Shown here in pieces: positions 60,130 to 64,000 of a stretch of 64,000 nucleotides of DNA. Under the pieces are notes generated by a model. It ran no database searches. It saw only the letters and a program-made list of their open reading frames with translations, and was not told where the DNA came from. Source of the DNA: Phycisphaerales bacterium (GTDB lineage: Bacteria > Planctomycetota > Phycisphaerae > UBA1845 > UTPLA1); the NCBI GenBank assembly GCA_020639075.1, contig JACKHI010000001.1, forward strand, positions 4,464,001 through 4,528,000, read 5' to 3'. Position 1 is the first letter of the stretch. The number at the start of each line of letters is the position of its first letter. Both the position numbers and the translations under genes were made by a program.

Positions 60130-61383
60130 ATGTCACCGCGGCGCGATCCCGAGTCACGGCGACGATTCATGCGGCGAACTTCACATCCATCCGCTGCGAT
60201 CTTGATCCTCCTGAGCCTGTGCTGCGCCGTCTCCTGCGATTCGGGTTCGTCGAAGAATCAGGGCGCGAGCGCAACGGGCGGTAGCGCCCAATCGTCAAAC
60301 TCATCCCGCGGTCGCTACGCACCGCTGAGCGAATACGCCGGCACGATCGATCACATCGTCGTGCATCAACCCGAAGCGCTTGTCGGTCAGGCCTGGCAGG
60401 CGACGCACGACTTACTCAAGGCCTTGCCCAATTCGACATTCACGCTCGTCTGCAATTCTCCGAAGGCCGTCGAGGAAGTGACGGGCCGCCTGCGCCAATG
60501 GAAGTTCACCAATCGTGGCAACATCCGGCTGATGCCTGTCGATGGACCGCTGCTGATGTGGGCGCGCGATCGCTACATCGCCACGCGCCGCAGCGCATCG
60601 GAGGCGCTTCCCGTCTGGCTCACGCCCGAACCGCCGCCGACGTTCGACGCCGCACGGCGCGGCAACGAGCGCGGCATTCCCGATGCGTTCAACGAGATCG
60701 AGCCGACCTGTAAGCGCGTCGATTCCTCACTCGTATTAGAGGGCGGCAACGTCGTCGCGTCGCAGACGATCATCTACATCGGCGCCAATGTCTTCCGCGA
60801 AAATGCGTCAGCGGGCGATACGATGCGCGTTCGCAGCCTGCTGGAGGATCTGTTCGCCGGCAAGCTGATCGTCGTCGGTGATGACGGCGGCAATGTCCCG
60901 TGCGATCACGTCGATATGTACCTCACGGCCATCGACGATAACAAGGTCCTCCTCGGCAGCCCGGCGCTGGCTCGCAAAGTGATCGCCGCCGCCGACGAAG
61001 CTTCAAAGCAGGCGCTCTACGAACGGCTCTACATCACGCCCAACATGCCGCCGCCCGTCGGTCCCGACTTCACACCGCAGCGCATCAAGCTCCTAGACGA
61101 CATCGCCGCGCGACTCACGTCAGAAGGTGTCGAAGTCATACGCATTCCCTACGCCGACAGCCGCGGCGGCGACTTCATCGTCACGTACAATAACGTGCTC
61201 CAGGAGTCGCGAGACGGCGAGCGCATCGTCATCATGCCGGTCTATGGGATACCGGCGCTCGATGCCGCGGCCCGCGGCGTCTATGAATCACTCGGCATGA
61301 CGGTGCGCGAAGTCAACGTCTCGACGATCAGCCATCTCGTCGGCGCCGTGCGATGCATGGCGAATGTCGTGGGGCGGAATTAG
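60130..61383 (+). CDS. Guanidino-modifying enzyme lipoprotein (agmatine / peptidylarginine deiminase-like), copy 2
   Basis: A 417-aa frame; ATG 60130, or ATG 60169 which starts directly at the signal sequence. 'HPSAAILILLSLCCAVSC' is a lipoprotein signal (acylated Cys ~36), followed by a Ser/Gly/Asn-rich linker. The catalytic set is complete: 'MWARDRYI' (Asp 147), 'LEGGNV' (Glu 204), 'PCDHVDMYL' (His 260, Asp 262), 'VGAVRCMANVV' (Cys 409). It shares 'GGDFIVTYNNV', 'RIVIMPVYGIP' and the end region with the protein at 49992-51365, so the two are paralogs. Being a lipoprotein, it would act at the outer membrane or periplasm. Substrate (agmatine, peptidyl-Arg or other guanidine) is not known; no polyamine genes are adjacent. 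Confidence 0.82.
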   Translation: MSPRRDPESRRRFMRRTSHPSAAILILLSLCCAVSCDSGSSKNQGASATGGSAQSSNSSRGRYAPLSEYAGTIDHIVVHQPEALVGQAWQATHDLLKALPNSTFTLVCNSPKAVEEVTGRLRQWKFTNRGNIRLMPVDGPLLMWARDRYIATRRSASEALPVWLTPEPPPTFDAARRGNERGIPDAFNEIEPTCKRVDSSLVLEGGNVVASQTIIYIGANVFRENASAGDTMRVRSLLEDLFAGKLIVVGDDGGNVPCDHVDMYLTAIDDNKVLLGSPALARKVIAAADEASKQALYERLYITPNMPPPVGPDFTPQRIKLLDDIAARLTSEGVEVIRIPYADSRGGDFIVTYNNVLQESRDGERIVIMPVYGIPALDAAARGVYESLGMTVREVNVSTISHLVGAVRCMANVVGRN

Positions 61384-61432
61384 CGAGTTATTAGAGAGTC
61401 GAGTCGCGAGTGTCGAGTGAAGACCCGGTGCG

Positions 61433-62791
61433 TCAGCGCACTTCCTCGCTCACAACTGCTCCGTTGATCACCACGCCTGTACAATGCGACATGTACTCAA
61501 ACGGGTCCCCATCATACATCGCGATATCCGCATCCTTTCCAACCTCAAGGGAACCCACACGATCGTCGATCTTCAGAATCTTCGCCGCGTTGATCGTACA
61601 CGTTGCGAGTGCTTCTTCGAACGACAGACCGTTCGCCGCCGCGATTGCCGTTTCGAACAGCACGACGCGCGTCTTGGGGACGTAATCCTCGTATCCGCTC
61701 TGCATCGCAACGGGGATACCCGCGTGAACGAGCTTCGCGGCCGTCTCGAAGCTCGCATTCTCCGTTGTCCCTCGATGGCTGCGGATCATGCTTGGATGAA
61801 TAATCACGGGCACGCCCGCCGCCTTGATTTCGTCGATCAGCAGATGCGCTTCCGCCGCGCCGTCGAGCACGATGTCGATATCGAACTCCTTCGCCAGCCT
61901 CAGCGCGACGCTGATGTCGTTCGCGCGATGCGCCGTCACCAGCAGGGGAATCTCGCGATTGATCACGCGCCCGAGCGCTTCCAATCGCAAGTTGCGATCG
62001 GGCTTCTTCGGGCCGCTCTTTTCTTTCTTTCCTTCAGCGTCTCCGTCTGACTTCTCCCCGTTGTCTCCCGACTCCGGCTCGCCGGCGCCCGCCGCTTTTT
62101 CGGATGCGGCCTTCGCCTCGGCCTCGTCCGCCTCCTTGATCTTGCGAACATACGCCTGCGCCTTGATCAACTCGCTTCGCAGAATTGCGACGGCCTTCGA
62201 GCGCGTCCCCGGCGCCTTCTTGTCGCCGTGCGTCGCCCAGTCGCCCAACGTGCACGCGATCATCGCTTCGGGGCGCACGACGGCATCGTCAACCGTATCG
62301 CCCGCCAGCTTCACAATCATCGTCTGACCGCTAATCACTTCGCCGGGCGCGTGCCCCGTATGAATCGTCGTGACGCCGAACGATCGCGCCCACTCGACGA
62401 GTCGTTCGCGCGGGTTGTATGCGTCGAACGCGCGGAGCTCCGGCTGAATCGCCTCGGAATGCTCGATGATGTCCTGGTCCTGCCGCTGGTTCAGGTAGCC
62501 TGTCAGACCGATCGTGGCGTGGGCGTCGATGAGGCCGGGCGTGACAACCTTCGCACGAAACATCCTGACGTCGTCGGCGATGCGAATGTCCGCCGCCTTG
62601 CCGATGCGATCGATCTTGCCGTCGCGGATGATAATGATGCCGTCCGTGATCGGTTCGCCGGCCATTGTGTAAATGGTCTCGCCGCGAATGGCGATCGGTG
62701 CATCAGCACGCAGCGAATCGACGCTGAACAGTGCGATCGCGAGCAGCATCAACAGATGAATGTGAGCTTTCATTTTGCCTTGCTTCGTCAT
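61433..62791 (-). CDS. Exported amidohydrolase family protein, HxH motif altered
   Basis: A 452-aa protein. ATG 62791 overlaps the previous stop (62788-62790), so it is coupled to the upstream amidohydrolase gene. Signal peptide ~7-29 (IHLLMLLAIALFSVDSLRA). The composite beta-sandwich is clear ('ETIYTMAGEPITDGIIIIRDGKI', split). 'VVTPGLIDAHATIGLTG' stands where the metal HxH normally is, but the second His is Thr. 'LLVTAHRANDI' and 'VIIHPSMIRSH' keep the later His residues; 'NAAKILKIDDRVGSLEVGKDADI' (split) is the usual C-terminal motif. A Glu/Lys/Gly-rich low-complexity insert (~228-270) interrupts the barrel. Either a subfamily with a different metal site or a non-hydrolytic partner of the upstream paralog. 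Confidence 0.8.
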   Translation of the reverse strand: MTKQGKMKAHIHLLMLLAIALFSVDSLRADAPIAIRGETIYTMAGEPITDGIIIIRDGKIDRIGKAADIRIADDVRMFRAKVVTPGLIDAHATIGLTGYLNQRQDQDIIEHSEAIQPELRAFDAYNPRERLVEWARSFGVTTIHTGHAPGEVISGQTMIVKLAGDTVDDAVVRPEAMIACTLGDWATHGDKKAPGTRSKAVAILRSELIKAQAYVRKIKEADEAEAKAASEKAAGAGEPESGDNGEKSDGDAEGKKEKSGPKKPDRNLRLEALGRVINREIPLLVTAHRANDISVALRLAKEFDIDIVLDGAAEAHLLIDEIKAAGVPVIIHPSMIRSHRGTTENASFETAAKLVHAGIPVAMQSGYEDYVPKTRVVLFETAIAAANGLSFEEALATCTINAAKILKIDDRVGSLEVGKDADIAMYDGDPFEYMSHCTGVVINGAVVSEEVR

Positions 62792-64000
62792 CGGCTGTGT
62801 TCTCCTTCGTCGAGGCAGCAGCCATATGGGATATGATTTTCACCAGCGCCGTAGCCGCCGGTTGCGTAGAGATAATCCTTCGGGTTTGCGCGATCGAAGA
62901 CGAGTTTGCCTTCGACATACGTCTGCTGAACGTGCGTATAGACGCTGAGCGGATCGCCGTCGAGGATGATGAAGTCGGCGTCCTTGCCCGCTGTCAACGT
63001 GCCGATCCGATTGTCCAGTTCCATCATCTTCGCGCCTTCGATCGTCAGCGCGGCCAGCGCCTTCTCACGCGACATACCCGCTCGGACGGCCAGCGCCGCC
63101 GAGCGAAAGAACAAACGCGAATCCGTGATCGGATCGTCGGTATGAAACGCGACAGGCACGCCGGCCTTCTCGAGCACAGCGCCCGTCGTCATGAGCAGGT
63201 CCTTCGCCTCCAGTTTGCCGCCGGGACTGTCGATCACGATGACGCTGCATGCGACGCCCGCCTTCTTGATTTCGTCGGGGATCTTCCACGCCTCGCTGAC
63301 GTGATGCAGCACGACTTTGAATCCGAATTCCTGCGACAGGCGAATGGCAGTGAGAATGTCGTCGGCGCGATGCGTGTGGAAGTGGACGACGCGCTTGCCG
63401 TCGAGGACTTCGCAGATCCCCTCCAACGCCAGATCGCGATCGGGTGGATCCTTCTCGTCGTCCGCTTCAGCCTTCTTCAGCTTCTCGCGATACGCCAGCG
63501 CATCGATGAAGCGCTGACGAACGAGTGCCGCCGACTTCGCTCGCGTGCCGGGGAACGGCGCTTCGCGCTGTGAGTTGGTCCCGTTCGCCATTTTCATGCC
63601 GCCCATGATCCCGCCGTCATCGTTGTGGATGGCGAGTTCGTCGATCGTGCGGCCGTCATTGAGCTTGATGTAGATCGTCTGACCGCTGAGCAAGTGGCCC
63701 GATCCCGGCATGACGTTGAGCGTCGTGAGACCACCGGCCTGGGCCTTCTGCAGTCCCGCATCAAGCACGTTGATGGAATCGTAAATGCGGCAGTCCGGTT
63801 GGATCGGTCCCGACGCATCCCCGCCCCAGCCGCTGCCCAAGTGGCTGTGGGTATCGACGAGCCCCGGCATGATTGTCTTGCCCGCGACGTCGACGCGTTG
63901 CGTGTTCGGTGCGATGAAGAGTCGATCGTCGCCGACGGCCGTGATCTTGCCGTTCTCGATGATGAGGCGACCGTTCTCGATGGGCTGGCCGTCGATGGGA
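62788..64000 (-). CDS. Amidohydrolase family protein (imidazolonepropionase-like), 5' end outside window
   Basis: The frame is open to the window end; upstream of the internal Met at 63870 it reads 'IENGRLIIENGKITAVGDD' and 'RVDVAGKTI', the N-terminal beta-sandwich of the family, so the start lies beyond base 64000. 'MPGLVDTHSHLGSGWGG' has the intact HxH metal motif. 'VVHFHTHRADDI', 'VVLHHVSEAWKIPDEI', 'VPVAFHTDDPITDSRLF' (the Asp ligand) and 'NRIGTLTAGKDADFIILDGD' complete the metal site and C-terminal motif. These enzymes cleave cyclic amides, dipeptides or similar bonds; export is likely given its partner. It is coupled by a 4-bp overlap to the downstream paralog. Confidence 0.88.
   Translation of the reverse strand, partial: PIDGQPIENGRLIIENGKITAVGDDRLFIAPNTQRVDVAGKTIMPGLVDTHSHLGSGWGGDASGPIQPDCRIYDSINVLDAGLQKAQAGGLTTLNVMPGSGHLLSGQTIYIKLNDGRTIDELAIHNDDGGIMGGMKMANGTNSQREAPFPGTRAKSAALVRQRFIDALAYREKLKKAEADDEKDPPDRDLALEGICEVLDGKRVVHFHTHRADDILTAIRLSQEFGFKVVLHHVSEAWKIPDEIKKAGVACSVIVIDSPGGKLEAKDLLMTTGAVLEKAGVPVAFHTDDPITDSRLFFRSAALAVRAGMSREKALAALTIEGAKMMELDNRIGTLTAGKDADFIILDGDPLSVYTHVQQTYVEGKLVFDRANPKDYLYATGGYGAGENHIPYGCCLDEGEHSR

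Overview
The window looks like a chromosomal segment of a Planctomycetota bacterium, perhaps a Phycisphaerae-like lineage. This is inferred from protein style, not from a marker gene. The DNA is GC-rich. Secreted proteins end in dockerin-like, PEP-CTERM or Cys-type C-terminal sorting modules. Several export signals are lipoprotein-like or twin-arginine. The intergenic DNA is full of small palindromic repeats. LpxK points to a lipid A-bearing outer membrane. No phage, insertion sequence transposase, CRISPR array or rRNA operon was seen.

Left part (1-14.8 kb): the 3' end of a patatin-like phospholipase; a hypothetical gene bracketed by two direct copies of a palindromic repeat; a secreted GH15 glucoamylase-like enzyme with a dockerin-like tail; a c'-like cytochrome; a sulfotransferase; a very large secreted M64-type metallopeptidase with nine Fn3 domains; a CAP-domain lipoprotein; a DUF1801 protein; then 1.2 kb without a clear gene that holds a strong terminator and a possible small RNA; and a tRNA with anticodon CAT.

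Middle part (14.8-39 kb): a Tat-exported GMC oxidoreductase; a barstar-like protein; a large beta-helix/Calx-beta/HYR surface protein; a three-gene operon of ECF sigma factor, membrane anti-sigma factor and STN-domain exported protein; a Tat-exported glycosylasparaginase; an HD-GYP response regulator; a radical SAM protein; a tandem pair of secreted paralogs that differ in C-terminal sorting module; a pilin-like protein; a membrane protein; an alpha/beta hydrolase; glycerate kinase; a lipoprotein; and lpxK, a conserved gene of unknown function and an HAD phosphatase with a C-terminal membrane anchor, a set suggestive of cell-envelope sugar/lipid work.

Right part (39-64 kb): a FAD/Fe-S 2-hydroxyacid dehydrogenase fusion with a methyltransferase; a polysaccharide deacetylase; a condensation-type acyltransferase; an acyl-CoA dehydrogenase; MscS; a compact four-gene operon (methyltransferase, FMN reductase, zinc-ribbon protein, NUDIX); two exported guanidino-modifying (agmatine/peptidylarginine deiminase-like) enzymes about 9 kb apart; a PEP-CTERM protein; a divergent ankyrin/marR pair with a clear palindromic operator; larE; accA; a purL with two N-terminal PurS-like domains; and two translationally coupled exported amidohydrolases, the second running off the window end.

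Start codons were chosen by looking for a Shine-Dalgarno-like sequence and the start of the recognisable domain or signal peptide. Several are TTG or GTG. Functional names rest on motif recognition only; no database search was run.
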